Source: Thunnus maccoyii (taxonomy: Eukaryota; Chordata; Actinopteri; Scombriformes; Scombridae). Taken from it: DNA of 64,000 nucleotides. The notes beneath the pieces were generated by a model. That model searched no databases and had not been told where the DNA came from. It saw only the letters and a list, made by a program, of their open reading frames with translations. Made by a program: the position numbers and the translations under genes. Below, piece by piece: positions 12,801 to 26,221 of the stretch. Each line of letters starts with the position of its first letter. The stretch's first letter is position 1. The stretch lies in contig NC_056550.1 of the NCBI RefSeq assembly GCF_910596095.1, positions 15,408,501 through 15,472,500 of the forward strand. The letters are read 5' to 3'.

Positions 12801-15800
12801 GCGCTGCTAACTGCTCCTCTCATTCCTGAGCTATATCTGCGGTAATCACAGGACCATCAGGAGACAGAAATCATGTTACACCTTCAAAAGGTTTCAAACA
12901 AATGCTTAACTTACAGTATGTGGGTCTGTGCGGTCTGCCATAATATTTCCATTCATACTCATCTCATCCCTCCATTCATGATTTATGGCGTAATCTTTGC
13001 TCAGCAGATTGTAGCCCACACACACACACACACCCTATATGTCATCAAGAGGACAATGATAGTCATAGAGAAAACCTCTTCTCTTTGTTCTACAACCCAA
13101 AATGACATAATGACAGCTCTGCTTTACAACAAGCAGAAAGGGAAAGGAGTTTGTGTAAGTGCCTTTCATCCACACACACACACACATAATGTCTTTGTTT
13201 CATGTGGATTTGTGTGATGTGATTAAAAAGATGGATGTGAAATCTAAGTAGAAGGTAATGTGTGAGAAATGAAAGTTTATACTTTTTTTTCCCTGGATGC
13301 GGCAGGCCAAAATCATGTGCCACTTGCAAGGGAGATAAGAGAGTGTGTTCTCATGCATGTGTGAACTGCAATAGGCTGCAATCTGTCTGTAATCTTAATT
13401 TCAACTTTAAAGACTTAAAACAAGAGAAAATAAATGCTACCGGGATGAGATCTTCCTCTTATTCCAAATGCAGTTTCCCTTTTGCCAGGAAACAAGACAT
13501 GCATGTATCAAAAATGACCCTTTATTCTGTAACTAGAAAACCAGAAACAAGACTTAACCTCAAAACATTGGCACATTCATTTAACAGTTTTATGAAAATA
13601 ACATTTTGAAAGTAACAATAACAGTGACATGGGAATGGCTGATATACAGTACCAGTCAAAAGTTTGGACACATTTTCTCATTCAAGTGAATGGGAAGGTT
13701 TGTCCAAACTTTTGACTGGTACTGTGGTTGAAATTATTATCATAGTAACAATATGGATACTATCCATTATCATTATATATCATTATATATGGCAAATTTA
13801 TGCACAATCACGCATTAAACAATCAAACTCATGTTCAAAGAAATGATAGTGCTACACATTACCAAATTCTTTATATGAGTGAAACAAAAATAAAAATCAC
13901 TAATTTTGTTAGTTTTTAATGACAAATATCAATAAGTTGGATGTAAGGTCGTATTGTAATTTTGCTGAAATATGATAATATTATTTAATTAACGCCCATC
14001 CCTACTTGATGATAGACTAAATTTCTCGTTAAGATGTAGATTCTCTATTGTCCTATTGCTCTGAGAGAGCAAGTACTGATTGTTTTCATTATCATTTATT
14101 TTATCATTATTTTCTCTATTAATTTATCTTTTTTTTTGGTCTATAAAACATCAGAAAATAGTGGAAATATGCCCATCACTGTTTCCATAGAGCCTGAGGT
14201 GATCAAATGTTCCACTATCGGTCCCAAACCCAAAGATATTCAATTCACTATGAGCTCAAGACTAAGACAAGCAGCAGGTTTTCACATTGGAGAAGTTGGA
14301 ACCATAAAATGTCTTTTTTTTTTGAAAATATACTTAGATGACGAATTGATTATCAAAACTTATCTTCAGCCGTTCAACTAAACGATTAACTGACTAATAA
14401 TTACAGCTCTGCTGTTACTTTGTGAGCATTAGAAGCACAGAGAGCTCCACTATGTAGAGACTCATGAAGCGTACAGTCAAAGTTCCCTGGATCTTTGTGT
14501 GTGTGTGTGTATGTGTGCGAGTGGCTAGCGTGCATGCACAGACATACATGTGAAAGGTAAAGTCCTACTCTTCTTTCCTTTGGAAATCATCCCTGTAATG
14601 TGGAAATATGTCTTTCCATCATCTGGCGTCATTCATGATGAGCTTTCAACACCTGTCAACATGAAGCGGCTGAGTTACAGTCCTATCTTTATTAATGGCA
14701 CTCAGTCTCCCTCTACTGGCACTGAAACACTACAGCATACTTTATCAAATACATGACAAGTTTATTGTGACACCAGCTGAACAGCCAGATGCCAGGGCAG
14801 CTACCAGAATTTTGTGGAGTTGGTCAGGACTAAAGGACAGTGCGGACTCGTAGCGTGTGAGAGGACGTCAGAGGGCCTAAGCCAGCGTGGAAAAGACAGG
14901 GAGAAGGGAAAGGAGGACACCCAGATGTTCTACTCCTCGTCTTTTTGCCTCTCCTCCACTGCGCCCCCCCCCCGCCCCTCCTATCTTAGAACGAGTGTGG
15001 GAAAATGACTGCAGTATAGCAATTGTGTTGCAGTAGCTTATGAATTCAACAGTCACATAGCATTCCCAACAGCCAACATCATTCGCTTAACTTCAAAACT
15101 GTCTTCAAAAGTGCTCCATTTTTGTAAAACTAAGATGATTGCCAAATGCTAATTCATGGAAAGTGACTTCTCTGATCCTGTCTATCTTTTTCTCTCACCC
15201 TTCTTCCAGGCATTTTCGTAATGAGTCAGAGAAGTTCCTGTGTGACATCCTGCTTCCTAACCTGGTTTGGCACGCAGGCCGCACTGCTGCTGCCGTCCGG
15301 ACCTCAGTCCTCAGCTGTCTGCTGGCCCTGTTGCATGGAGGGGCTGTCACACCTGGACAGGTACCAGCACTGCATAAATGACATCTACAAATACATATCA
15401 TTGCACACAGGCTGCATACAACACACAGTGGTTCCATTTGTTCCCACCTGTGCAAAAAGCACTGGAAGCAAACACCGGATATGAACCGTCTCCAGTAGTA
15501 AATACTCCTGATCTTCAATCTGCAGAAACACTTTTTATTGACTCAGCTGTAAAGGAAAAGATGTGGTAGTGCATTCTTCTAATCCATCAGGAAGTGACAT
15601 TTACTTGAAATTCTCTGTTTTGTCCATTTCACATCAAAACAGACTTCCCGCTTGGCCATTTGGGGAAATATATCATCCGCCATCTTTTTCTCCTTAGCTG
15701 AAAGAGTTGGCCACTGCAGGTAGCAGGTGTACATGGGGCCAAGCGGGTTCACATACCTTTGTCCCTGAGGAACAATGCTTCTACTGTTCTGGGCTCTTGT

Positions 15801-18800
15801 TATATGTAGGAACTATCACCAGGACATGCCCTTGCACCTGCCTGTCAAAGCTTGTGCCCAGTTAGGGTATGCGTGCTCTCACACATGTACATCTGGCTGT
15901 GTTTGCCCTTGCGTGTGCAGTTGAGTGACCAGTTGAAACCGGCTCACACACCTCTGCTATTCACACGTCTTTAACTTAAAGGCAAAGCAAACAGCTGGGG
16001 GACAATGCGAGTATGGTTGTAGGTGTGTGTGATCAAACTTTGATTAACTTATGGGAACCAAACATTCATGAAAGAATAGAAAACCTGAAAGAGTGGTTGC
16101 TAATCAGGGCTGCATTACTCTAAGACTTGAAGTTTGTAATTATGTTATAGTTGAGATTAGATAAATAAGAATGTCAACTTCAGGATATGTGTGTATTTCC
16201 ATCAGCAAATTTAAACAGCCTTTCATTTAGACGGACATTGTTTCCTCGCTACTCCCTGTGAAAACAATTAGCAGGTCCAGTTACACTTGGCACCCTGATA
16301 TTGTCACTGATGTAATGCCAGATCACTCTCTGCCAAATTTTCCTTCTCTTTCTCTCTCCTCGTCTCCCTCTCCCCTCGCTCCTTCACGGTTACGATAGCA
16401 AACAGACGGGGTGACAGAGGTTTTAGCCATCACCTCTTGGCCTGTGGATCCCGGCGCTCAGCTTCACCTTGTTTGTCCATTTCCTCTGTTTCTCATCTGT
16501 TGGTGTGATGAAAACATTGGTTTTCACTGGACCTCTGATATTGGGCTCTATGCCCATTTGTCTGTACAAACTGATCCAGAGCTTATGTCAATCTGTCATG
16601 GTTCATGTGATATTTCACTTGGGTAAATATATACAAAGTTCAACAGTAATATTTCCAGTGGAAGTGTGGACATTGTAACTTTCTTAAAGCTATCCTGGGC
16701 ATGTGTTGTCGCCATCACTATCCAGCCGTTTCCTCCTCTAATAAAGGAGTATGTTTACTCTGGAAATCTACATGAGATTTTTTTAGACCTATTTTGTAAA
16801 CTGGAGACATGATTGCCCCATTAGTGAGTTTGAAATGTGTCAAACATGCACACAGACTTTGAACTTGGCATTGATGGTCTAATCGCTAAGTAAACCGATC
16901 TGTGCCTTTTCTGTGTGCAGCTGCTTTGCATGGAGGAAAAGCTGATTCCTCAGGTGTTATCAGCCCTGGAAGAGGACTCTCAGACGGGCAGACTGTTGGC
17001 TTGTCGCTCTCTGTCAACCATACTACGGCTCATAGGATCCAGTCTGCACCCTGAGGCCCTCAACAAGGTCTACCCTGGTAAATGACAAACACATAAAAAT
17101 GTGTAAAACATTAAACATAAAACATAAAAACATTTTGTCGCACTGAAAATGACATGTATGCTTTGCAATTAATTGTTTAGAATTTCTTGAATCTAACAAA
17201 TCAAAGAATAGCAGCATATTGGCCATTTGGGAAACATTTCACTTCGTTTATGTTTGCTGTCATTAAAAATGAATGTTGTGAGATGCCACAGATGTGGTGA
17301 ATTACTACCCTAAAAGTCAGCCAAATTGAAGGAAAATATTTTTTCAAATCCTTAGACTATTTTTGTGTGTGGGTGTCTTTCCTCCACAGAGCTGCTGAAG
17401 CGTCTGGATGACAGCAGCGAGGAGGTGCGCAGCGTGGCTCTGCAGGCTCTGGGGCTGTGGCTGTCCAGTCTGACCAAAGACTACAACCCAGAGCTCTGTG
17501 CTCCTCATCTCCAGTTCCTCTTCCAGGAGCTCCTCCTGCACCTGGACGACCCCGACAGCTCAGTGCAGGACCAAGTGCTCGGTGAGACTGGGTGGGGTGT
17601 TTGAACCAGCGACCTCAGAGATGAGGATGGAGTGTTGATGATAATAAGCTGATGGTGAAGGTTTAACAGGAGGATGTGCACCTTTCCTGACAATGCTTTG
17701 TTCAACGTGAACAAAAAAAAAAAGAGTAATTTGTCTGGATCCTAGAGCGATGGACGCAGAATTATTGTCTAAAGCTTTAGTCTGTGTGGAATGTACCATA
17801 GCTGGGTGAGACGGTCAGGGAGGTGTCTGGAATACTTACTTTTCCTTCATCACTATTCGAATCCTCACTATTAATCATAACCATAACTCTTGACAAAATT
17901 TGGCAAACATTTTTCTAGCTGGCCTCAAATGCATTTTAGTTTTTTAAAACATGATGCTGACAGTCCTCAATACCACTGCTGATAAGAAATAGGAGGGATT
18001 GTGAAGATAACATAATGGGATACATAATATGAAACATCCTCTTGCGTATATGTGTGTACGTATACTGTATTTGACTTAAAATAATGATTCGTCATTGGCC
18101 TAATGACCCTGATTATCTGATAAACATGTTCAGATGATACAGATATTAAAGATGACGATGCTGAATGTGAGTCGATGATGAAAGCAGCATTTAGCTGTGA
18201 TGATCTGCAGACCGGCCTGCTGTGTTTGAGACGCTCACAGAGGGATGAGAGGAATTAGGGGTATCCTCTATCAAACACTCGATTATTGCCCTGGCTCGCT
18301 GCCAGCAGATTCCCCTCTCCTTCATTTCAAAAGGCTCTCCGTTATCCTTCTTTTCCACGCAATTCATCACCGAGAGCAGCTCGAGCAATTCCCCCTGCCA
18401 ATGTGAGTCCTTTCAGGGCCGGGTTGGAGTGAAATATAAGATCCAGATATGGATAAGCACCCACCTGAGAGAGACACTGTGCCCTAATATCTGTGTAACT
18501 GCCTCATTCCCCTGCCAGCACACCTGGGATAGACTGGGCAAATATCTGCCTCTCCACCCAGGATCTCACTCCAGAACATCTCAGAACAGTCTCCCCTAAT
18601 GACAACCACATGGGGCTGCACCCCCCCCACCTCCACCTTTTCCCCATCTGTCCTCACACCCATCCCGCTTAATCCCTCCATCCTTTATCTGTCTGTCTGT
18701 CTTCCTCCTCTTATACCCAGTGTTGCTTCACGGGTGTGTTTTTATTGATGTTTCAGTGGAAAGTCTGAGTGGCTTCTCCTGAACTCTGTAACTGAGGCTC

Positions 18801-21237
18801 AACTCTTCTGGACTTTCACTCTCTCCCACTCTCATGGATGTTAGCTGTCATTACTTCTGACAGGACACAGGTGAGCGCTGATGCCTTAGCCAGGGATGAG
18901 AGGCCTCGCTACGGGATCTCTCATCTTCATACGGCTAGACGTGGAGGGAAAGAGGGGAGGGAAAAAAAGAGTAGAGAAGGCATTCTTACACTCGCCAGAT
19001 GCAGCAACAGCTTCCATGCCATGACTTCTAGTCTCTGCAAGATTACTTTTGAAAGCCCTCCAAGGAAAATAAGCATTTTTGTTGTTGCCATTGGTTATCA
19101 AGTGTCTGTAACCTTGACTGCAGAAGGCAGAATAACAAATGTAAATGAACTTCATGAAGCGGCCTTCGCCCACATACTATACGTCTGAATTCCTTGTATC
19201 TGAGTGCTTTTGTGTCATGCTCGCGTACGCGTACTGTAAGAACTCTCTTTGAAAAACAATATGGTAATACTGTATGTTCCAGTTTAAACATGAAAGGAGC
19301 AGTTATTGAGGATTTCTTTGTTGCATATCCAGCACAGGTTGAGCCAGCAATGATTTATCTTTAACTCATGCTCTGGCAATTAGTTACGCACCTAAACTGA
19401 TACTAGCGAAAGCATAAGTCTGGTGACATTTTATATATTTCTTATTGTCCACAAATCCCATGAATAGACCAAAACTAAAACCTTATATCGCTCATTCCTT
19501 TGTGGCATAGACCTCCATAGATGTCCAAAAACGATTTAAAACACATGAATAAAGCACACCGTATTTTGAGTCTATCCCACATACGCCATCCTGATGCTGT
19601 AAATACTCACTAACGTGCCAAATAGCAGAAAATAGTCCCCAACAAGTGCATCATTTGCACTGTTAATGGAAGGTATTGATCCCTTTTTTAAAAATGCAAG
19701 TTATATATTTGTGACCTGTTTTTAAAGATGTATGTTTTCAGTAGGAACTGTTTTACACTTTTTTCACAATAACAAAAATACACAATATTGCCAACCTTAT
19801 CATTTAAACGTAATTGTGTTGTAATTGTGTTGGGACAGTATCTTAGTAGTTATCTAGTTCTCCATTACTCCAAGTTTACATTACTGAGGTAGAGTAATTG
19901 ATATGTCTTATAATATGAAAAATGAAAACGATGGTGATGCATCATTAATGAGAAATTAGCTTTAAGGAGTATGTCAGCGTATCTGTCCTGTACAGAGGCC
20001 CAGTTCATCACACTGTGATCCCCATGAAGTACAGTACACTCATGTCTCTTTGTGAAATGAGCTGACCTCACATCTTCCTGAGTGATCGTCTGTATCTGAC
20101 AGCACCCATAACCGCCTGCGCCGCAAATATGGAAGCATTCCACACTCTCATGCATGGCTCTTTTTGAAGCGTTCTTTTTTTTTTTTTTTCCCCTCCCCGC
20201 TCTTTCTTTCTCTCTATCTCTGGTTCTTTGTTCCTTTAATAGTTGATCCCATTCTTATGCTTCTTGAATTTCAAACGCATATCTGTGAAGTGGCTTGATG
20301 TCTGCAGCATGTCCTGACAGCATGACGGACAGCACCGCCAACCCCTCCTTCCCTCACTCCTCCAGTTCTCCACCCTGAATAATCCCAAAGTCCTGGCAGC
20401 ACGGCGGCTACCTGCTCAATCACACACACACGCACACACACACAGACTCTTTCCACTGATATAACTCACTTCTCACAAGTCATCATTGTTCTCCTTTATC
20501 TCAAAGTCCACCCCCACCCTCCCGTCATCTCCATCCCAGCTAAGTACAGTATACACAAAAGCTAAAAATCCCCTCAATCTCCTTGAAGAACAAAGGCTGG
20601 TATCAGATGATGAGTTTACATGAGCTAACTCATCCAGAGTGACGGCATGTCACCACTAGAACAGCACTTTTGCATTGCGGTTTCCGAAGCATTTTACCCA
20701 CTGACAGCAGTTAAAGTAATTCAATATACCTCTGATAATCAGCAGATGGTGTGGAAATGATGGCAGGAAAAGATTTGGAAAGAGAATTGCCGCCTCCCAG
20801 TGGAAGAAAAGGGCATTTGAACATTTTTGGTTTGCAGAGTTAATGTAGTGTAGTTCATCACTGCCATCTGCTGACTGGTTTTTGACATGAGTAATGAATG
20901 AGAAAGCAATCAAGGCAGGCATAACTAGAGCACCATCACCTTCAGTTTAATATTTACGGTACTTAATGTTCTCTGAGTATTGCTGCTTTTAATTTGACTG
21001 TATCTTTTTTCCTCTCATCATGTCGCTAGTGCTGACTCCTGTCTGTGCTGTGTCTTTTGGGTTTTGTTTTGTGCGTTTCCAGAGATCCTGAAGCAAAGCA
21101 GCTCGGTCCACCCATCACTCCTGAAGAGGGAAGTGAAGGCAGTGAGGGACAAACAGCGGAGTCCTCTCTACTGCCACCAGCTGCTGCAGCACATCAGCTC
21201 ACTGCCCACAGAGACTAAAGCAGACTGTCCTGAGTGA
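1937..21237 (+). CDS. dnaaf5: Dynein axonemal assembly factor 5 (HEAT repeat protein 2), C-terminal 523 aa, 5'-partial
   Basis: DNAAF5 is a cytoplasmic HEAT-repeat scaffold that helps pre-assemble the dynein arms of motile cilia; loss causes primary ciliary dyskinesia in humans. Nine exons are visible: 1937-2169, 2580-2804, 7108-7251, 8680-8848, 11480-11627, 15210-15360, 16921-17077, 17390-17581 and 21083-21237 (stop TGA at 21235). The first begins with two bases of a split codon; the rest join in frame with GT-AG introns to give 523 residues. Recognition rests on segments such as [71 protein letters not shown] and [19 protein letters not shown], which match the vertebrate protein as I know it. 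They show the paired amphipathic helices of HEAT repeats throughout; no catalytic motif is expected. Introns reach 4.3 kb. The exon at 11480 has a TG repeat where its pyrimidine tract should be. Confidence 0.95.
5743..5776. repeat. (TC)n microsatellite
   Basis: Perfect TC array of about 17 units in the large dnaaf5 intron. Confidence 0.9.
6430..6590. repeat. Simple-repeat cluster: (GT)n, (CT)n and poly-C
   Basis: (GT)10 at 6430-6449, (CT)n at about 6533-6556 and a 23-base cytosine run at 6568-6590 lie within 160 bp in a dnaaf5 intron. The exact length of the cytosine run may be affected by sequencing error. Confidence 0.85.
9778..9836. repeat. (TG)n microsatellite, about 29 units
   Basis: This is an uninterrupted TG array in a dnaaf5 intron, the longest dinucleotide repeat in the window. 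It makes spurious open frames of alternating Cys/Val. Confidence 0.95.
11446..11471. repeat. (TG)13 tract at the 3' splice site of a dnaaf5 exon
   Basis: The tract ends eight bases before the exon that begins at 11480 and occupies the place of the usual pyrimidine tract; only gcattaaag separates it from the exon. Confidence 0.95.
11663..11682. repeat. (AC)10 tract just after the same dnaaf5 exon
   Basis: Perfect AC array beginning 36 bp after the exon end at 11627. In the pre-mRNA it is complementary to the (UG)13 tract on the other side of the exon. Confidence 0.95.
13646..13725. mobile_element. 80-bp Tc1/mariner-like foldback (MITE) in a dnaaf5 intron
   Basis: The element is an almost perfect palindrome centred at 13685/13686. 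The left arm opens acagtaccagtcaaaagttt, and the right arm closes with its reverse complement, ending in actggtactgt. A TA dinucleotide precedes the left end; the matching TA on the right has decayed. The terminal sequence is of a type widespread in fish genomes and assigned to Tc1-like elements. It contains no coding capacity. Confidence 0.8.
14077..14410 (+). mobile_element. Degraded 'gggctgcaacta' non-autonomous element, copy 1 (+)
   Basis: This copy lies in a dnaaf5 intron. It contains the internal landmarks ggtctataaaacatcagaaa, cccaaagatattcaattcac and agaagttggaacca, and ends with ttacagctct, a decayed form of the reversed terminal sequence ttagttgcagccct. The left terminus is lost. 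The same landmarks recur in the copies at 34240-34560, 40006-40334 and 44010-44293. Confidence 0.75.
17582..21082 (+). other. Last dnaaf5 intron (3.5 kb)
   Basis: Non-coding. There is no recognisable gene or transposon. It contains an (AC)n run near 20421-20443 and a near-match to the CTCF consensus on the - strand near 20860-20876 (14 of 15 positions by eye). Stretches around 18180-18420 are of even composition and could be conserved, but I have no comparison to test this. Confidence 0.5.
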
Positions 21238-22275
21238 CAAGCCCAAAACAGACACAGAGACTGATATTTGTGCCTTTTAATCAAAGAACTCTCACCTTTT
21301 TCTGTGAAATTGGCTTTGATGAACAATCTATAACAGCACGATGAATCATTATCTTGCTCCTGGCCTTAAATTCAGTGAAGTGTTGACCCTTGTGTGGGCG
21401 AGTAGATGACTGAATTTTCATTTTTTTTATTTTCAGTATGTCCTTGAATGTGAAATGTCTCCTTTACCATTTGTTCAAGAACAGTTGTTCTGCATCCGTT
21501 GCATTTTATTCCTTTGGTTCTGATGTTTGGGTTTTATGAAAACAACATGTTTGATTCACTGTGGTTGTGTTTACATGTTTCAGTTATACACTTATAAGAT
21601 CTCTTTGTTCATATCTTCGTGATTCTGGCAGACGGTTTGTGATATTGTTTCATTCCTGCACCTACTCTATCAGCATCCCAGCCTCCAGATGGTGCTGAGC
21701 CTGAGAGGAGGTACTCATGTGATATCTGTCTTTAAAGTGCACTTGTTCGCTTTGTGTTAAAAGAAAACCTGACAGTCAAGATGTGTACATACAAATCACA
21801 TTAAAATATACCTGAATCTTTTAAATATGGAGTGAAACTACTGACACAGGTTTAAAAGAAATGGTCATCGGTAAGAATGTCATTTTGACAAAAGCCAAAA
21901 TTACATTTTAATACATTTTTCATGTGCGTTTTCACTGAACCTCTTATTATCAGTGGGATATTATTAAACATAATCGTAATAAAATGGTAAAAAATGTTCT
22001 GGCCGGGTGTTTTAAAATATTTTGTCTAACTTGACCGTGATGACATCAGCGACGCTCCCTCTCTCCTCTCCCATCCTCCGCACAATCAGAAGTGAAACTG
22101 CTGATTCTCCATCATCTCTGTGTGTGATCTGCTGTCTGACCAATCCACCATATACTCAGTTACCTGAGTGCTGACAGCAGAGCTCCATCCATGGCATCTT
22201 TCTGAATCCACGATTCTCTCATCCTCCGGTGCGGTCGTGACATAAATAGGCTATCCGTGCGCTTTTGCATCCACC
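21238..22275 (+). other. dnaaf5 3' UTR and gde1 promoter/5' UTR
   Basis: After the dnaaf5 stop, candidate polyadenylation signals are ATTAAA at 21800-21805 and AATAAA at 21978-21983, implying a 3' UTR of about 0.6-0.75 kb. From about 22030 the composition changes to a C-rich, pyrimidine-rich stretch that runs into the gde1 start codon at 22276. This is the likely gde1 promoter and 5' UTR, with at most about 300 bp between the two transcription units. Confidence 0.6.
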
Positions 22276-25200
22276 ATGCTGCAGATTGGAGATGAAGTGG
22301 TGTATTTCTCGGCGGTGTTTCTGCTGGTGATGTTAGGGACGAGGAGCGCCACGGGGGCCTCCCTTCTCACTGCATTGCTCTACGTCTTTATGGTGATGTT
22401 CCGGTTTCCTGCGGTGCCTGCGAACCAGGCCGGCCGTGTCCTGCGGCCCAGGGCTCCTTCAGGCGGCGTCACGGTGGTGGCGCACCGCGGAGGGAGCCAC
22501 GATGCTCCGGAGAACACCCTGGCAGCGATCAGAGAGGTCAGACTGACATCCAGTCATCTGATGAAAATGCTGGAGTGCTGCACTGTATTATAGGCTACTT
22601 TAGAAATCACCCATGTCTATTCTCTGTAGTAATCTATAGAGGACCACATGGGAATTAAAGTCCCTAGGGAGATATTAGGACATTTTTTAAAAAAGGATTT
22701 TGTCTGATAATAACTGTTATATAGCTAATTATATTTATAGCCTGGCCTAATAGTTGCTTGGGCATTGCATGTCGTGTTTTTTGTTTGTTTGTTTGTTATT
22801 TGAGGTGTAAGCAGAACACACTAATCACGATGGTCAGGTTTTTATCAGCCTTTACAGTGAAAGCAGATCAGTGTCTATGTAGCTTTGTATTCTTTTTACC
22901 TTTTAAATAAACCATTATACTGATGCCATCTGCATTATGAAGTCTAGAATTGCATAACCTCTGACTCACAGGCTTGTAAATCCTTCCCCTCCCTCTTGTA
23001 ACTCAATGTCCTTTCACATGTTGAAGGTGCTGAGTCAGCGGTGCTTGCAGTGTCTCATAGCTGCCCCACATGCAGTCATCACTGTGCCCACCCACTCTTA
23101 CCAAAATCCTCCTGAGATCATAACACACCCAGCTTTCTCTCATATTATAGCATATTATATAGCTTATATCTAATGTCATGGCAAATATCTCTCTGGCTCA
23201 GTTGAATCAGCTGTTTTCAGGGTCAGTAATCACACCCAAATCACACTGATGCTGTGGTGCACTACAGTTTGCTGCTCCTCAACCTCATCATTGTCTTTGT
23301 TGTTAATGTCCATTTTTATAAGATTGTATGGCACGATACAAGACTGGATGGCACAAGTTTCCCTCCCTTTCAAACCTGATTAAACAGTCAGTGGCTATTG
23401 AGTATGTAAAATGTGCAGAATTTTGGTCCACCAGTTTATATAAAATCCTCCTCTAGGTGTCACTTTTGACACTTGAATATACTGTATTGTGACTAACATG
23501 GTCACTCGGTCGTGCTCACTCAGCAAAGAAGCCCTACTTTATTCAATACATTCTCTATTCTCTTTTATATTTGGGAATATTTACTCATTCTTTATTTATG
23601 TTGTCATTTTGAAATAGTTGTAATACACTGTTTCTTCTCATAAGTATTCCAATCTAACCTTGGATTTTGGGGCAATGTACTGCTTTTGTTAAAAACTAGT
23701 ATAGCTCCTATGTTATGCCTTTGGACTGCATCCTTAGTGACCCTCTGGTCACTTTTTTTTAAACATATGTAGGCTAATTTCCATTTTGCAAACAAAACTG
23801 TCTCTTTATCTTTTTTTTTCATTCCATAACTTCTTGCTTTAGGCCAGTAGGAACGGGGCTACTGGAGTAGAACTGGACCTGAGTTTCACAGCTGACGGAG
23901 TGCCCGTACTGATGCATGATGAGACTGTGGACCGCACCACCAATGGCTCTGGACCAGTTAACAAAATGCAGTTTGTCCAGCTCAGGAGACTAGATGCTGC
24001 TGCTCGCCACCGTCTGAGGTACACTGCATTTCAAACACCCATGTCAGCTAGTCTAGACTTGTGATTTCATGCTCAGATAAGGAAACTAAGACCAATGTGT
24101 CCATGAAAAAAAAGTGTGAAGTTCTTGCCAAAAAGTGAAAATGCAGAAATGTCCCACAAATATGTCACCATTTAAAGTTTTTGACACATCACCTCTTGTC
24201 CTACTTGTTCTTACTTGGATTTTATCACAGATGTTAAAGACTTTAAAGAAAGGAACAAGAGAAACAGACTGGGAGCATGAATGTGTGAAGTTTTTACAGC
24301 AGGAATATTACCTCTCACAACTGATGTGGTTGTCTTCGCGGCCAGGGAGAGGTTCAGCGGAGAGAAAGTCCCGACTCTGCAAGAGGCAGTGGAGGAATGC
24401 ATCAGACACCAGCTGACCGTCTTCTTTGATGTCAAAGGTCAACCTGATAAGGTAGCGAATAAACTGAAACAACCTGACAGACAAGTGTTAACAAAAAAAA
24501 CTCTTTTTGTGGATACATGCATATCTACAATTCAGCCAACCTCCTAGACAAGAGGCTTACTCAGATTGCCTACTTTTGTGATCTGCACTTTGACCCTATA
24601 AGAAGGCACATATTTCAGTAATTTCTTTGACAATAAACCAGCTTATGTGGATAATTACATAATGTTGCCTTAGTCATTTATCCTGTTTTTATGAATGATT
24701 GAAAAAGGTCTCCTTTCTTCAATCAGGCTGCATCAGTGCTTCATGAGATGTATAAGAAGTTTCCAGTCCTTTACAATACCAGCATGGTTTCCTCCTTTGA
24801 ACCCAAAGTCATCTACAAGGTAATAACATATTAACACAAATGCTTATCATCGTCTTTAGAAAGATGTTTTAGTGTTTTGGCTGATATATTTGAAAGTTTT
24901 GCTTAGTTTTCTCTGATTTTCTGTTCCTTTAATTATTTTCTCACTAACTTACTTCCTTGTTTATCTACTGAATTATTAGATGTTATGTATTATTACATGT
25001 ATTTGTCATAAAGAGCTCTGATTAAAAACTGTATAAGATAAGACAGCATGCTGTTGACATCTGACCTCTTCTGATCAATAGATGCGTCAAACTGACCCCA
25101 ATGTGGTCACGGCTCTCACCCACCGGCCCTGGAGACTGAGCCGCTATGGTGATGGCACTCCTCGGACCCTGTCGTCATGGGGTCAGATGTGGACTGGGGT

Positions 25201-26221
25201 TCTGGACGTGTTGCTGGACTGGGCTCACCACCACATACTGTGGAAACTCTGTGGAGTCTCTGCCATCCTCGTACAAAAAGACTTCATCTCACAGTAGGTG
25301 ACATTAAATGTGTTTCTTCATTGCGATGCAAAGCCGTGTGTAAGTCACAGAGTTTATGGAGTTTTATGATGTGTTTATTTAAAACTTGAAAACTGAATTA
25401 CCTTTTTTTTCATTTAATTCAGCTGTGTAGTAATTCAAAGGTCTGGGAAGATTTGAAACTGTTCTGCACTCAAAAAGCAGGATATATTTGTAATTTAGTG
25501 GTTGACTCAGCAAGTTTCTTTCTATCCAGAAAGAAACTGTCTTTATAGATGTACACAAATTGGTTCTGCAACAGATTGTTTGTCCAATTTAACTTTATTA
25601 ATTGTGAAAATCTGATATGATAAATACCAGGATGTCTTTCTATGTATATGAGGTAATGAGAAACTAGCAAAATGCAAAACTGCCTCCAGTTTAAAATGGT
25701 TTCATTTGCTTGGTGACATTGAGACACGTAGCACTGGACCATCTTCTGTGTGAATGGTTTTCAACTTTGGGGTTGGTAAATCTGAGGGGTCACAACATAA
25801 TTAAAGGCAGTAAGAAAATATATTTCAAATATGCAAAATTATGTTCACTTTTTGTTGTTTTTTCATGTGAAATACTAGATGCTTTCACCACTTCACACCT
25901 CTAAAAATCCTTCAAATGAAACTAAAAGGAAAACGCTCATAAGCAGACATTACCTCTTTTGATTTTTTACAAGCCAAAAAGGTTGCAACTGAGAATGTTT
26001 CTCTGGCTTTGGGCCCTGCTGTTCATCCACCGATCTGTACTGTCTCCCCCTCCTCCTCTTCTCTTTCACTCAGGGACTATGTTCAGTACTGGGCAGAGCG
26101 TGAAGTGGAGGTGGTGGGCTGGACTGTTAACACAGCTGTGGAGAAAGACTACTACCAAAACCTGCTCAACATTGGCTTCATCACTGACAGTCTGCTGGAA
26201 GACTGCGATCCTCATTACTGA
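22276..26221 (+). CDS. gde1: Glycerophosphodiester phosphodiesterase 1 (GDE1/MIR16), complete, 331 aa
   Basis: GDE1 is a membrane glycoprotein that hydrolyses glycerophosphodiesters such as glycerophosphoinositol, and it participates in N-acylethanolamine and lysophosphatidic acid production. Six exons: 22276-22536, 23843-24018, 24346-24451, 24727-24819, 25082-25293 and 26074-26221. The start has a good context (caccATG). The 331-residue product equals the human length. Residues about 8-43 form a hydrophobic N-terminal region with one or two membrane segments. The GDPD domain then begins: VVAHRGG with H70-R71, E79-N80, and VELDLSFTADGVPVLMHDET carrying E97, D99 and H112, the numbers known as metal/catalytic residues of mammalian GDE1. 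Further anchors are FFDVKG, ALTHRPW, and VVGWTVNT near the C-terminus. The exon 5 donor splits codon CA|G just before an in-frame TAG in the intron. No defects seen. Confidence 0.97.

Larger units (their letters stand above)
11628..15209 (+). other. dnaaf5 intron with two mobile-element relics
   Basis: Non-coding. It starts with an (AC)10 tract at 11663-11682 and contains the 80-bp Tc1-like foldback at 13646-13725 and a degraded copy of the 'gggctgcaacta' element at 14077-14410. An open frame at 12289-12516 follows an AG but has no recognisable homology, and it is not needed to keep the dnaaf5 frame. Confidence 0.6.
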
